A stretch of 7,920 nucleotides of DNA from Acidobacteriota bacterium (GCA_020851835.1 JADZBZ010000454.1:1-7920); one strand, 5' to 3'; positions 1 through 6,408 are shown, counted from the stretch's first letter. A program made the numbers and translations. The notes: a model not told the origin generated them from the letters alone.

Positions 1-365
1 CCGGTGGACAGCCGATGACGGCGGACGGATCCGGAGAGGGTCCCGGGATGCCAGACGAAATGCCGCCGCCCCGGGCGGTGCCGGACGAACTGCTCGACGA
101 CGACATCGGCAATCGGGTGGGCGGCGCCGCGGACCGTACGCGCGAGGCCCTTGGCGGCCGCCAGGCGCGTGCCGCCGCCGCCGTGGCCGAGCCGGGCGAC
201 GTGGCCGCCGCCGACGACGATGCGCAGCCGGCGGACCTTTCCGAAGCGCAGCCGGTGGATGCGAAGCCAAAGCCGATGCCGAAGCGCGCGCGCAAGACTG
301 CGGCGTCGAAGAAGACAACCCGGAAGACCGTTTCTCGTGGCAGGAAGCGGAGCGAACCCGCCTGA
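1..365 (+). CDS. C-terminal part of an unrecognised protein with acidic then basic tail (5' end outside window)
   Basis: The frame is open from base 3 to the TGA at 363-365, so the gene probably begins upstream; the ATG at 15 is only the first in-window candidate. The visible part starts with a Gly/Pro/Asp/Glu-rich stretch (DELLDDDIG). It continues with GAADRTRE-LGGRQARAAA, an acidic patch (DDDAQPADL) and a Lys/Arg/Thr-rich end (KRARKTAASKKTTRKT). This looks like a disordered extension of a nucleic-acid-binding protein, but that is inference and no domain is recognised. A homologous tail lies at 6169-6408. Between the two copies most base changes are synonymous in this frame, which supports real coding on the + strand. 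Alternatively, a separate small protein could start at the GTG at 117, where the homology begins. Confidence 0.55.
   Translation, partial: GGQPMTADGSGEGPGMPDEMPPPRAVPDELLDDDIGNRVGGAADRTREALGGRQARAAAAVAEPGDVAAADDDAQPADLSEAQPVDAKPKPMPKRARKTAASKKTTRKTVSRGRKRSEPA
117..365 (+). repeat. Direct repeat, copy 1 of duplicated 3' gene module
   Basis: This segment matches 6169-6408 in the same orientation. Both begin GTG, one variable codon, then GGC GCC GCG GA(C/T). Both run through RQARAAA, VAEP-DVA, DDDAQPADL and AKPK to a basic tail and stop codon. Copy 1 has one more Ala codon in the GCC run, lacks a three-codon insertion present in copy 2, and has a differently arranged tail. Confidence 0.7.
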
Positions 366-395
366 CGGGTGGACCGTTCCAGAAGCGGGGGCTGG

Positions 396-401
396 TAGGA
401 T
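396..401 (+). promoter_or_regulatory. Putative -10 box (TAGGAT) for leaderless start at 408
   Basis: TAGGAT fits TANNNT and ends six bases before the GTG at 408. Transcription would start at or beside the start codon, and no Shine-Dalgarno sequence fits in the gap. A -35 element is not clear; TGGACC at 370-375 is too far upstream for normal spacing. The same arrangement recurs at 6730-6735 and 6794-6799. Confidence 0.45.
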
Positions 402-407
402 TGCCTG

Positions 408-827
408 GTGCTCAACCGGATCAAGACAGCGTTCAGCTCGGCTCGACTGGGCCCGCTGGACGCTTGCGCCGGTGGAATCGCGGTGCTGTGCATACTCGCC
501 TCGGTGCGGCACTTCAGCGCTCTGCCTCCCGCGAGAGCAGATGGTGTGGCCCATCTGCTCGCACTCTACGAAGGCGCCGTCCCGTACCTCCCTGCGAACC
601 AGCCGGTGGCGTTCCTGCAGCGCACTCCTGGATCGGTTGACTCGATCGAGCTCCGGTTTGTCGTCCAGTACGCTATCGTGCCCCGGCTCTTGACAGACGA
701 CCCCACGGCGGCGTCAGTTGCGGTGTCGCCCCCGGCATTCTCGCGCGAAGAGAAACTCGCGACCCAGGAGTCAGGCTGGCGGCTGATTGCTACGCTCGAC
801 GGTGGGGTCTGCGTCTACGCCCGATGA
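408..827 (+). CDS. Small membrane-anchored protein, partner of the downstream glycosyltransferase-like gene
   Basis: 139 residues starting at GTG. One hydrophobic segment lies near residues 17-37 (LDACAGGIAVLCILASV). About 100 probably extracytoplasmic residues follow, including LALYEGAVPYLP, an ELRFVVQYAIVPRLL stretch and a C-terminal GWRLIATLDGGVCVYAR. I do not recognise a named family. The stop codon overlaps the next start (ATGA, 824-827), so the two genes are translationally coupled and probably work together at the membrane. GTG was chosen because it sits six bases after TAGGAT and gives an N-terminus with basic residues before the membrane segment. The coding frame is intact. Its function is unknown; a role as an accessory subunit or substrate-handling partner of the glycosyltransferase is inferred only from the coupling. 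Confidence 0.75.
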   Translation: MLNRIKTAFSSARLGPLDACAGGIAVLCILASVRHFSALPPARADGVAHLLALYEGAVPYLPANQPVAFLQRTPGSVDSIELRFVVQYAIVPRLLTDDPTAASVAVSPPAFSREEKLATQESGWRLIATLDGGVCVYAR

Positions 828-2179
828 CGCTCATGGCCTACGGCCTTGCACCCATCGTTGCGGCCTGGGCGGCACTGTCCGTGGTCGCATCGCTCAATCC
901 ACTCGTCCGAATCGGCGCCTCCGTCGGCCTTGCACTCGCGGTGACCTCGCTTGCGTTCTTGTCCGCCAGAGCACTCGGGTTTGCCCCAGCCGCGTACCTT
1001 CGCGCAGAACTGGTGCTCAGTCTGGTGGTCATCGGTTTCGCGTGGTTTCGGAAGCGGCGAGTAGCGACGGGACCAACATTCAAGTGGTTCGACCAGCTTA
1101 ACGCCGTTATCGCCTCGGTGCTGCTATCCGCAGCCGTGGGAGCCGCCGCGTATGTCCTTGTGTATTGGATGCGGGTGCACCCCCATGGCGGCACCGACGC
1201 CTGGGCGATGTGGAGTGTCAGGGCCGCCTTCCTGGCCTCGAACGCTCCTGAATGGTTCGTCGCGTTTGTCAATGGGAGTCCGATTCCCCATCCAGACTAT
1301 CCGCTTCTATTGCCGGCCTCGGTCGCGCGAATGCTCGCGGCCACGGCCGACCGGTCCATTGCGGCAGCGGTTGTCCAAGTGCTGACCCTCGTGGGCCTGG
1401 TTGCCACGGTGGCGGGCTCCGTCGCGGAACTCCGCGGCACGATGTTCGCCGTGCTCGCCGTGGCCCTGCTGCTGACGACAGAGTTGGTCCAACAGGCTGC
1501 CTACCACAACGCCGATCTGCTGCTGGGCTTCTACACGATCCTGGCGCTCTGCCTGTTCGCCAACGGCCGATCCAATGTGCACGGATACATGGCTGGCTTC
1601 GCGTGCGGCTGCGCAGCCTGGACGAAGAACGAGGGCATCGTGGTGGCAATCGTCGTGCCGGTACTGTTCGTCGTGCGCTCCATGAAGGCGAACGGACGCG
1701 GCACCGCCGCCGATCTCGCGGCCAACAGCGCCATCGGTTTGTGGTCGCTCCTGATGCTGGTGTTTGGCTTCAAGTTGTGGACTCCGCAGAACGACCTGGT
1801 CGAGGGGCTGCTCAGGCCGGGATTCTGGCGGTACTGGCTGGATCCAGTCCGCGTGCTGTTCGTCGGCCGGGAGATGGCCCTGGGGGTACTTCGGTGGGGA
1901 GCTGCCAGCTCACTCGTTTTACCCCCTGCAATCCTCGCAACGACCACCGCGTTGCTGCCCAAGCGGGGTCATCGCGATGGCCTTGCCACCGTAGGACTGC
2001 TTCTCCTTTTCACGCAACTGCTCGTGTTCTTCCTTGTCTATGTGATGACACCGCACAGCGTTGCGTGGCACGTCGGCACGTCGTGGGACCGGCTCGTCGC
2101 CCAGATGTGGCCCACGGCCGTCTGGAGTGCGTGCACAAGCATGGGCGTTGCGAGCTTGCAGAAGACGCCTCCTGAGTGA
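824..2179 (+). CDS. Polytopic GT-C type glycosyltransferase-like membrane protein
   Basis: 451 residues with roughly ten or more hydrophobic segments (about 4-24, 31-52, 60-76, 93-115, 179-200, 206-224, 231-247, 252-266, 271-285, 299-318, 360-378, 385-409). The long loop after the fourth segment carries GGTDAWAMW (122-130) and HPDYPLLLPASVARM (156-170). WTKNEG (266-271) follows, and AWHVGTSWDRLVAQMWP (414-430) lies near the C-terminus. These blocks resemble lipid-linked-sugar glycosyltransferases of the PMT/ArnT-like GT-C fold. The Asp in GGTDAW is a candidate catalytic or metal-binding residue by analogy. Such proteins move a sugar from a polyprenyl carrier to an extracytoplasmic acceptor; donor and acceptor here are unknown. 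The gene overlaps its small partner by ATGA and ends with TGA. It appears complete, although the tail after the last motif is short. Confidence 0.75.
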   Translation: MTLMAYGLAPIVAAWAALSVVASLNPLVRIGASVGLALAVTSLAFLSARALGFAPAAYLRAELVLSLVVIGFAWFRKRRVATGPTFKWFDQLNAVIASVLLSAAVGAAAYVLVYWMRVHPHGGTDAWAMWSVRAAFLASNAPEWFVAFVNGSPIPHPDYPLLLPASVARMLAATADRSIAAAVVQVLTLVGLVATVAGSVAELRGTMFAVLAVALLLTTELVQQAAYHNADLLLGFYTILALCLFANGRSNVHGYMAGFACGCAAWTKNEGIVVAIVVPVLFVVRSMKANGRGTAADLAANSAIGLWSLLMLVFGFKLWTPQNDLVEGLLRPGFWRYWLDPVRVLFVGREMALGVLRWGAASSLVLPPAILATTTALLPKRGHRDGLATVGLLLLFTQLLVFFLVYVMTPHSVAWHVGTSWDRLVAQMWPTAVWSACTSMGVASLQKTPPE

Positions 2180-2514
2180 ATTCAGGCGTGACGTTCAGAC
2201 CGTCAAGGCGGATGTCGTCGGCCGAGTCTTCAGCAAGCTCCGCGGTTGGTCGCGGTCTTGGTGTCACGGCCTTCACCGATTTGAGTACACGCTTTGGCCG
2301 GTCAGGAAGCGCATCAGGTCACCTGCGGATCTGACCCCACCGATCCTCCCTTACTGCACAGCAAGAGAGTACGACACCGGGGGGCCGGTGCAAAGTGGGA
2401 TCGCGCTTCCTTCGTCCAGACGCCGAGCAGACCGCCTACCCCATTAGAGCGGTCCCGCGGGCGGCTGAGTACTCAGCACTGCGGGCCGTGCTTCAATCGA
2501 CGAACCGCCTGGTT
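2180..2514. other. Non-coding gap between convergent genes
   Basis: No convincing gene was found. The gap separates the + strand glycosyltransferase-like gene from the 3' end of the - strand hydrolase-like pseudogene. It contains a short G/C hairpin at 2375-2390 (CACCGG, GGGG, CCGGTG) without a T-run, and the larger hairpin at 2454-2485. GGATCTGACCCCA at 2327-2339 resembles sequences often seen at the ends of decayed small mobile elements, but no matching partner end was found. Confidence 0.5.
2454..2485. terminator. Hairpin with 14-bp perfect palindrome, possible bidirectional terminator
   Basis: GCTGAGTACTCAGC (2464-2477) is a perfect palindrome. CCCGC (2454-2458) and GCGGG (2481-2485) can extend the stem around it. 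It lies between two convergent 3' ends, 29 bases from the hydrolase-like stop codon. There is no T-run on either strand, so Rho-independent termination is not proven; it could instead be a protein-binding site. Confidence 0.3.
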
Positions 2515-3534
2515 TCAGAGCTTGTTCTGATAGTTGCGCACGAAGATCTCCGTGATCCTCGCCAGCTCGGTCGAATGGGCTGGATCCTTCAGGCCGTCTA
2601 CAAACGGGTCCTCGGGCGGACCGAGGTTGTAGTCGTACGCGAACCACAGCATCCCCGGAATCCGGCCCGGATTCGCGAGCGCCAGTTGATACCACCACTC
2701 CAACTGGCAAGGCGCCGGTATCAAAGGCCAATCCCATTTGTTCGTATGTCTGAAACTCTGACCAACAAGAACTACAGGGTGCGAAGGGAAGCGCGAGAAC
2801 AGGCGCTGAAGCCTGATGTCCATGTGCGCGTCCCAGGCTGCCTTGGTACCGGCGTCGCAGTTGCGCATGCTTGTGGTGCCAAGACCAAAATACGGATTGA
2901 TCGCAAGTACATCAAGGTTCGCCGGCACCGGGGAGTAGTACTACACGCCGTAGTCGAGCAGGTCATTCCACACCGGATTGACCATTACCGTGAAACGGTT
3001 CGGGAAGTGCCACTTGGCTCTTTCGAGCATTATCGCCAACGTATCACGCAACCGATTCGCCTGTGCGTATCTATCGTTCTTGTATGCAGCGAGGTCGGGC
3101 CATTCGAGCTCGTCGTCGAATCGACCGGCATGTATTGCGGCGAAGTCCTCGTCCCCGAAGGAAACGCTCAGTACATGCTCCAAGAGTCCCGGCGCCATCG
3201 AGTTCTTCACGTTGTCGAAGTAGGAGTCGGCTGCCCCATTGGTGTTCAGCAGCATCGCCTGGTTGTAGTTTATCTGCAACTGAAGCTTGATCTGGTTGTT
3301 GATGATGTGCGCAGCATACGCCGGGTCGCCAATCGGATCGTAGCCGACCACCGCGTGCACATAATTGACGCATTGTCCTGGCATCTCGTAGATATACTGT
3401 CCCGGGAATTAGAATCCCATGTACGGGATGTGCGGACCGACGGCCCTTGGCCGATCGAATCCTCCGGCCCCCAAGGCGATTGCGCAGTGCAGCGCAGCCG
3501 CCGAGTTGCGGTGTGTCATGTTACGGTGATTCAC
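2515..3534 (-). pseudogene. Secreted glycoside-hydrolase-like protein gene with two in-frame stop codons
   Basis: One reading frame runs from GTG (3534-3532) to TGA (2517-2515), about 339 codons, interrupted by TAA at 3411-3409 and TAG at 2943-2941. No frameshift is needed. The start is fixed by GGAGG six bases upstream. Residues about 10-25 (SAAALHCAIALGAGG) look like a signal peptide core. After the first stop come YIYEMPGQCVNYVHAVVGYD and IKLQLQINYNQAMLLN. Later blocks are WHFPNRFTVMVNPVWNDLL, then after the amber codon DVLAINPYFG, HPVVLVGQSF, CQLEWWYQLALANP and GMLWFAYDYN. The ends of these strands resemble TIM-barrel hydrolases, but the family is not identified. GC content is clearly lower than in the flanks, which suggests transfer. 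It is probably inactivated; readthrough is an alternative. Confidence 0.65.
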
Positions 3535-3540
3535 GGCGTT

Positions 3541-3545
3541 CCTCC
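3541..3545 (-). promoter_or_regulatory. Shine-Dalgarno site (GGAGG) for the hydrolase-like gene
   Basis: GGAGG on the - strand is followed after six bases by the GTG at 3534. It selects this GTG over the in-frame ATG codons upstream (3606) and downstream (3519). Confidence 0.6.
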
Positions 3546-3577
3546 AGATGGATATGGTTACTCTGGGGATTACATTC

Positions 3578-3606
3578 CTCTTACATCTCCGTCGACTAAA
3601 TGTCAA
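3578..3606 (-). promoter_or_regulatory. Putative sigma-70 type promoter for the hydrolase-like gene
   Basis: A perfect TTGACA (3606-3601) is followed after 17 bases by TAAGAG (3583-3578), a weak -10. The start codon lies 43 bases downstream of the -10, with a Shine-Dalgarno site between. This classical layout differs from the leaderless-type starts of the other genes here. The -35 lies just past the stop codon of the permease remnant. Confidence 0.4.
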
Positions 3607-3631
3607 CGATGCGATCCCCGGCTACGAGGCG

Positions 3632-3869
3632 TTAGCCGAACTCTCTACTTTCCTCTCGCAGCGTGACCAGCGGGTCCAGGCGTGACGCCCGCCACGCCGG
3701 GGCTGCGACGGCCACCACGGCCACGGACGCCGCAGTCGCGAGCGCCGCTTGCGGGTCGGGTCGCTGGACGGCAAGTCGCGATGTCTGGCGCTGGTTCCTA
3801 CACGGCTCCCGGGGCCAGCGTGGCCAGCATCGATACGAGCAGTCCTGCGACGGTGCCGACGCCGACGAG
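3632..3869 (-). pseudogene. ADOP-type FtsX/MacB-like permease, 3' fragment downstream of the IS insertion
   Basis: Read from the IS edge, the frame continues LVGVGTVAGLLVSMLATLAPGAV and then hits TAG. After an indel it resumes as a hydrophobic helix, PQAALATAASVAVVAVAAP, followed by AWRASRLDPLVTLREE and TAA (3634-3632). The RxxRxDPLVTLREE ending is the typical C-terminus of MacB/FtsX permeases, where the last helix is followed by the R-x-DP-x-x-x-LR(Y/E)E motif. It is the continuation of 6172-5272. The stop and frame change show that it is non-functional independently of the IS. Confidence 0.7.
3859..3869. repeat. Left flanking direct repeat (target site duplication) of the IS256-family element
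   Basis: ACGCCGACGAG, identical to 5272-5282. IS256-family elements usually duplicate 8-9 bp, so part of the 11 bp match may be chance extension. Confidence 0.7.
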
Positions 3870-3872
3870 GTG

Positions 3873-3899
3873 GTGTCCCGTCAAGTGGTGGAAATCGGT
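3873..3899. repeat. Terminal inverted repeat of the IS, transposase 3' side
   Basis: It pairs with the complement of 5242-5269: about 22 of 28 aligned positions match, with the common core GTGGTGGAAA followed by TCGGT (one-base gap) and a G(T/A)GTCCC outer end. Confidence 0.75.
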
Positions 3900-3926
3900 G
3901 CACACGATCCGTGAGTTGCGTACGGT

Positions 3927-5151
3927 CTACGCGATCGCCGCGAGGATCTCCTGGGCGGTGCTCGACAGCGACGGCGTGGCCGTCTGCTGCATTGACTCCG
4001 CGCTGAAATAACGGCGCTCGGCCGCTGCCCACTCGTCGTCTTGTTCGAGCAGAATCGCACCGACGAGCCGGATGACCGCCGCGGGGTTCGGGAAGATCCC
4101 GACGACGTTCGACCGGCGCTTGATCTCCTTGTTGAGCCGCTCCAAGGGGTTCGTGCCGTGCAGCTGCCGCTGATGCTCGAGCGGCAGGTGGCGATAGGCC
4201 AGGATGTCCTCGGCGGCGTCCTCAAGCAGGCGGGCGGTCTGGGCGAAGCGCGGGCGCAGCCCGTCGGCCACCTTGCGGAGCTGCGCCATCGCCGACGCAT
4301 GGTCCGGCTGCGCGAAGAGCGTGCGGACGATGGCGGCAATGGCCTCGCGGGCGCCGTGCGGCACGGTGGCCCAGCAGGTTGCGCATGAAGTGCACGCTGG
4401 CAGCGCTGCCACGTCGTGCCGCTGAGCACGGTCCCGACGGCCTGCTTCAGGCCCTCGTGCGCATCGGAGATCACCAGGCGCACCCTCTTGAGCCCGCGCT
4501 TCACGAGGGTTCGCAGAAAGGCCGTCCAGAAGGCGCGATCCTCCGACGGGCCGACCTCGACGCCCAAGTTCTGCCGGTCGCCGTCACTCGTGATGCCCAC
4601 CGCCACCCCCGTCGCCTGGCTGAGCACGCGGCCATCGACGCGTACCTTGTGATACGTCGCGTCCACCCACAGATAGCGGTGCTCGCCCGCCAGCGACCCG
4701 TCCGAAACGCCGCGACGACGGTATCGAGCTCGGCGCAGATCCGCGAGACCTCGGACTTGGAGATTCCGTCGACGCCCAGTGCTTTCACCAGATCGTCGAC
4801 TTTCCGCGTCGACACACCGTGCACGTACGCTTCCTGCACCACCGCCAAGAGGGCGTGCTCGGCCCGCCGGCGTGGCTGCAGCAGAGATGGGAAGTACGTC
4901 CCCGTCCGCAGTTTCGGAATCGCCAGTTCGATCGTGCCCATGCGTGTGTCCCACGTCCGCGTCCGGTGGCCGTTGCGATACGTCGTGCGCGCACCCGAGC
5001 GCTCGTGGCGGCCGGCCCCGATGAGCCCGGCGACCTCCGTCTCCATCAGTGCCTGGGACAACACTCGAATCCCTTCCCGCAACACGTCGCCGTCCTGCTC
5101 TTCGAGGAGCTTGCCAACGAAGGCGTTCAGATCCATTCTGGCCTTGGCCAT
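3927..5151 (-). pseudogene. IS256-family DDE transposase with three single-base indels
   Basis: If repaired, this would be a transposase of about 408 residues, which is full length for the family. It opens MAKARMDLNAFVGKLLEEQD. It contains YRNGHRTRTWDTRMG, the first catalytic Asp in YLWVDATYHKVR (codon 4663-4661), the second in LVISDAHEGLK (codon 4465-4463), the WQRC-VHFMRNLL block and NPLERLNKEIKRR carrying the third acidic residue. It ends with TAG at 3929-3927. One base is missing near 4700 (FRT to SLAGEHRYLW). One extra base lies near 4397 (inside WQRC/VHFMRN) and one near 4371 (NLL/ATVPHG). ATG 5151 is preferred over ATG 5157 because GGAGGG lies nine rather than three bases upstream. The indels could be decay or consensus error in G runs. 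Confidence 0.85.
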
Positions 5152-5160
5152 CGTCATCTG

Positions 5161-5166
5161 CCCTCC
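5161..5166 (-). promoter_or_regulatory. Shine-Dalgarno site (GGAGGG) of the transposase
   Basis: It is nine bases upstream of ATG 5151 and only three upstream of ATG 5157, so it favours the shorter start. Confidence 0.5.
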
Positions 5167-5241
5167 GTCTGTGTTCTTCTGGCCGAAGAACTCACGGAAC
5201 GATGTGCGATGGCCGCTTCGCGTGTCTAGCGGCGGCTCCCT

Positions 5242-5269
5242 ACCGAATTTCCACCACGTCCGGGGACTC
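5242..5269. repeat. Terminal inverted repeat of the IS, transposase 5' side
   Basis: It is the complement-strand partner of 3873-3899. Read on the - strand it starts GAGTCCCC and contains GTGGTGGAAATTCGGT. Confidence 0.75.
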
Positions 5270-5271
5270 TA

Positions 5272-5282
5272 ACGCCGACGAG
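5272..5282. repeat. Right flanking direct repeat (target site duplication) of the IS256-family element
   Basis: ACGCCGACGAG, identical to 3859-3869. On the - strand it encodes the LVGV of the permease remnant. Confidence 0.7.
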
Positions 5283-6172
5283 CGCGACCATCTCTCGGCT
5301 GATGGCCCAGACCACCTGCGAACCGCGGGCGCCGAGCGCCATCCGGAGGCCAATCTCCCGGGATCGGCGGGTCACGGCGAACGCCACCATCGCATGAAGG
5401 CCGAAGCCGGCTAGGCATGCGCCGACGATGGCCAGAGCGCCCAAGAACGTTGCGGCCATCAGAGGCGCCCCGAGAGAGGCCCCCACGTGCCCCGACAACG
5501 GTCCTGGCCTCGATCACCTGCAGGGCCGATCGACCTCCCGGGCCTCCCGCTGCAGGCCGTTCAAGAGGGCGGGGGCTCGAGCGCCGTCCGTGCGACAACC
5601 GTCGAGGCCAGCTGGTCCGACTGGGGGACGGTCTGATAGAAGAGGCGTGGCAGCGGTCGACCAGATCCCCGACGCGAACGGCGGTGCCCGTATCGCGGGT
5701 CACACCCACGATCTCGAACTAGGTCGTCGGCTCCCGCTCGAAACGGAAGTGTCGCCCAACGGCATTGTCGTGGCCGAACAGCACCCGCGCCATGGTCTGG
5801 CTCAGCACGGCCACCCGTGGCGGGTCGGGCGGGTCGCGCTCGTCGATGCCGCGACCGTGCAGGATGGGGATCTGCAGCGTGTCGAAGAAGCCCGGCGCGG
5901 CCAGGGGCTGCCGGCCACCACCGGCCGCGCGCCCGCGTTGTCGGCCACGACGGGCGCGCTCGTCGCCTGCATCGGTAACCCGGCGATTCGGGTGACGGCT
6001 TCGCCAGGGATGACGTCGACGCCTCGTGGCAGCTCGTCGAACAGCGGGGCGGCGGCGCCTGCGTCGTAGCCGCCGTAGCGCGTATCCGTTTCGATCATGG
6101 CCATACCGCCGACGGCGAACCCGGCCTCCAGCGACCGTGAGGCAGACACGAGCTGCAGCCCGAGCGCTGTGA
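5272..6172 (-). pseudogene. ADOP-type FtsX/MacB-like permease, 5'-truncated and frameshifted
   Basis: This is the second half of an acidobacterial orphan permease. LTALGLQLVSASRSLEAGFAVGGMA is the end of a membrane segment leading into a periplasmic MacB_PCD-like domain. It is followed by APGFFDTLQIPILHGRGID, VAVLSQTMARVLFG, VGRHFRF, IVGVTRDTGTAVR, LQVIEARTVV, then a FtsX helix (ATFLGALAIVGACLAGFGLHAMVAFAVTRRSREIGLRMALGA). The frame changes near 5910, 5655, 5567, 5529 and 5490, and TAG occurs at 5721-5719. The N-terminal half is absent; homology stops at about 6172, exactly where the orphan tail module begins. Family members act in ABC-type efflux or envelope functions without a linked ATPase. 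This copy cannot make a working protein. Confidence 0.75.
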
Positions 6173-6408
6173 GGGGCGCCGCGGATCGGACGCGCGAGAG
6201 ACTGGGAGACCGGGGCGGCCGTCAGGCGCGTGCCGCCGCCGTGGCGGAACCGGACGATGTGGCTGTTGAGGACGACGATGCGCAGCCGGCCGACCTGCCG
6301 GAGCCGCACCCAGTGGAAGCCAAGCCGAAGCGCACGCGCGAGCCGGCGTCGCGCAAGGCCGCGACCACGACCAGACGGATGACCTCGAGGAAGAAGAAAG
6401 AGGCGTAA
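6169..6408 (+). pseudogene. Orphan second copy of the acidic/basic tail module (possible 79-aa protein or displaced 3' gene end)
   Basis: The open frame from GTG 6169 to TAA 6406-6408 encodes VRGAADRTRERLGDRGGRQARAAA..., an acidic DDDAQPADL patch, AKPKRTREPASRK and a basic end (TRRMTSRKKKEA). It is homologous to 117-365. The frame extends upstream to ATG 6097, but that part is antisense to the permease remnant and has no match in copy 1, so I leave it out. The module is undamaged, and its differences from copy 1 are mostly synonymous, so it was selected as protein for a long time. No promoter or ribosome-binding site fits the GTG. It is best read as a gene end cut off from its body, although a small expressed protein is possible. 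Its stop abuts the stop of the opposing gene. Confidence 0.5.
6169..6408 (+). repeat. Direct repeat, copy 2 of duplicated 3' gene module
   Basis: It is the same-orientation partner of 117-365, about 6.05 kb apart. Similarity begins at GTG-x-GGCGCCGCGGA. Between them the copies enclose the glycosyltransferase operon, hydrolase-like pseudogene, permease remnant and IS. Confidence 0.7.

Larger units (their letters stand above)
3870..5271 (-). mobile_element. IS256-family insertion sequence, about 1.4 kb
   Basis: The element has imperfect terminal inverted repeats (3873-3899 and 5242-5269), a single transposase frame and an 11 bp direct repeat at its borders. Its length of about 1402 bp is normal for IS256-family elements. 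It sits inside the ADOP permease remnant: removing it with one repeat copy joins ...REMVALVGV to GTVAGLLVS... in frame. The transposase is frameshifted, so the copy is probably not autonomous, although the ends still look usable by a related transposase. Confidence 0.85.

Noticed and set aside
1252..2175. Open frame of 307 codons inside the glycosyltransferase-like gene
   Set aside because: It is a shifted-frame shadow, very rich in Arg and Gly. The real frame has clear membrane segments and family motifs.
2162..2276. Short - strand frame reading DDIRLDGLNVTPEF, reminiscent of a carbohydrate-binding module edge
   Set aside because: It is too short, overlaps the end of the glycosyltransferase-like gene and has no start signal or supporting neighbour.
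2395..3666. Open frame of 423 codons on the + strand across the hydrolase-like gene
   Set aside because: It shares codon boundaries with the - strand frame and stays open only because that frame lacks TTA, CTA and TCA codons, as expected in GC-rich DNA. Its product is Arg/Val/His-rich without recognisable domains, whereas the - strand reads as a Trp/Tyr-containing secreted protein with a ribosome-binding site.
5428..6069. Open frame of 213 codons on the + strand
   Set aside because: It is antisense to the permease remnant, with an Arg/Ala/Pro/Gly-rich product, and conserved MacB/FtsX motifs lie on the opposite strand.
5719..6309. The - strand frame through the tail module (RLRIVV...) as the N-terminal part of the permease
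   Set aside because: It does not resemble the membrane segment expected there, and the differences between the two module copies fall mainly at + frame third positions, which would be mostly replacements in this antisense frame.
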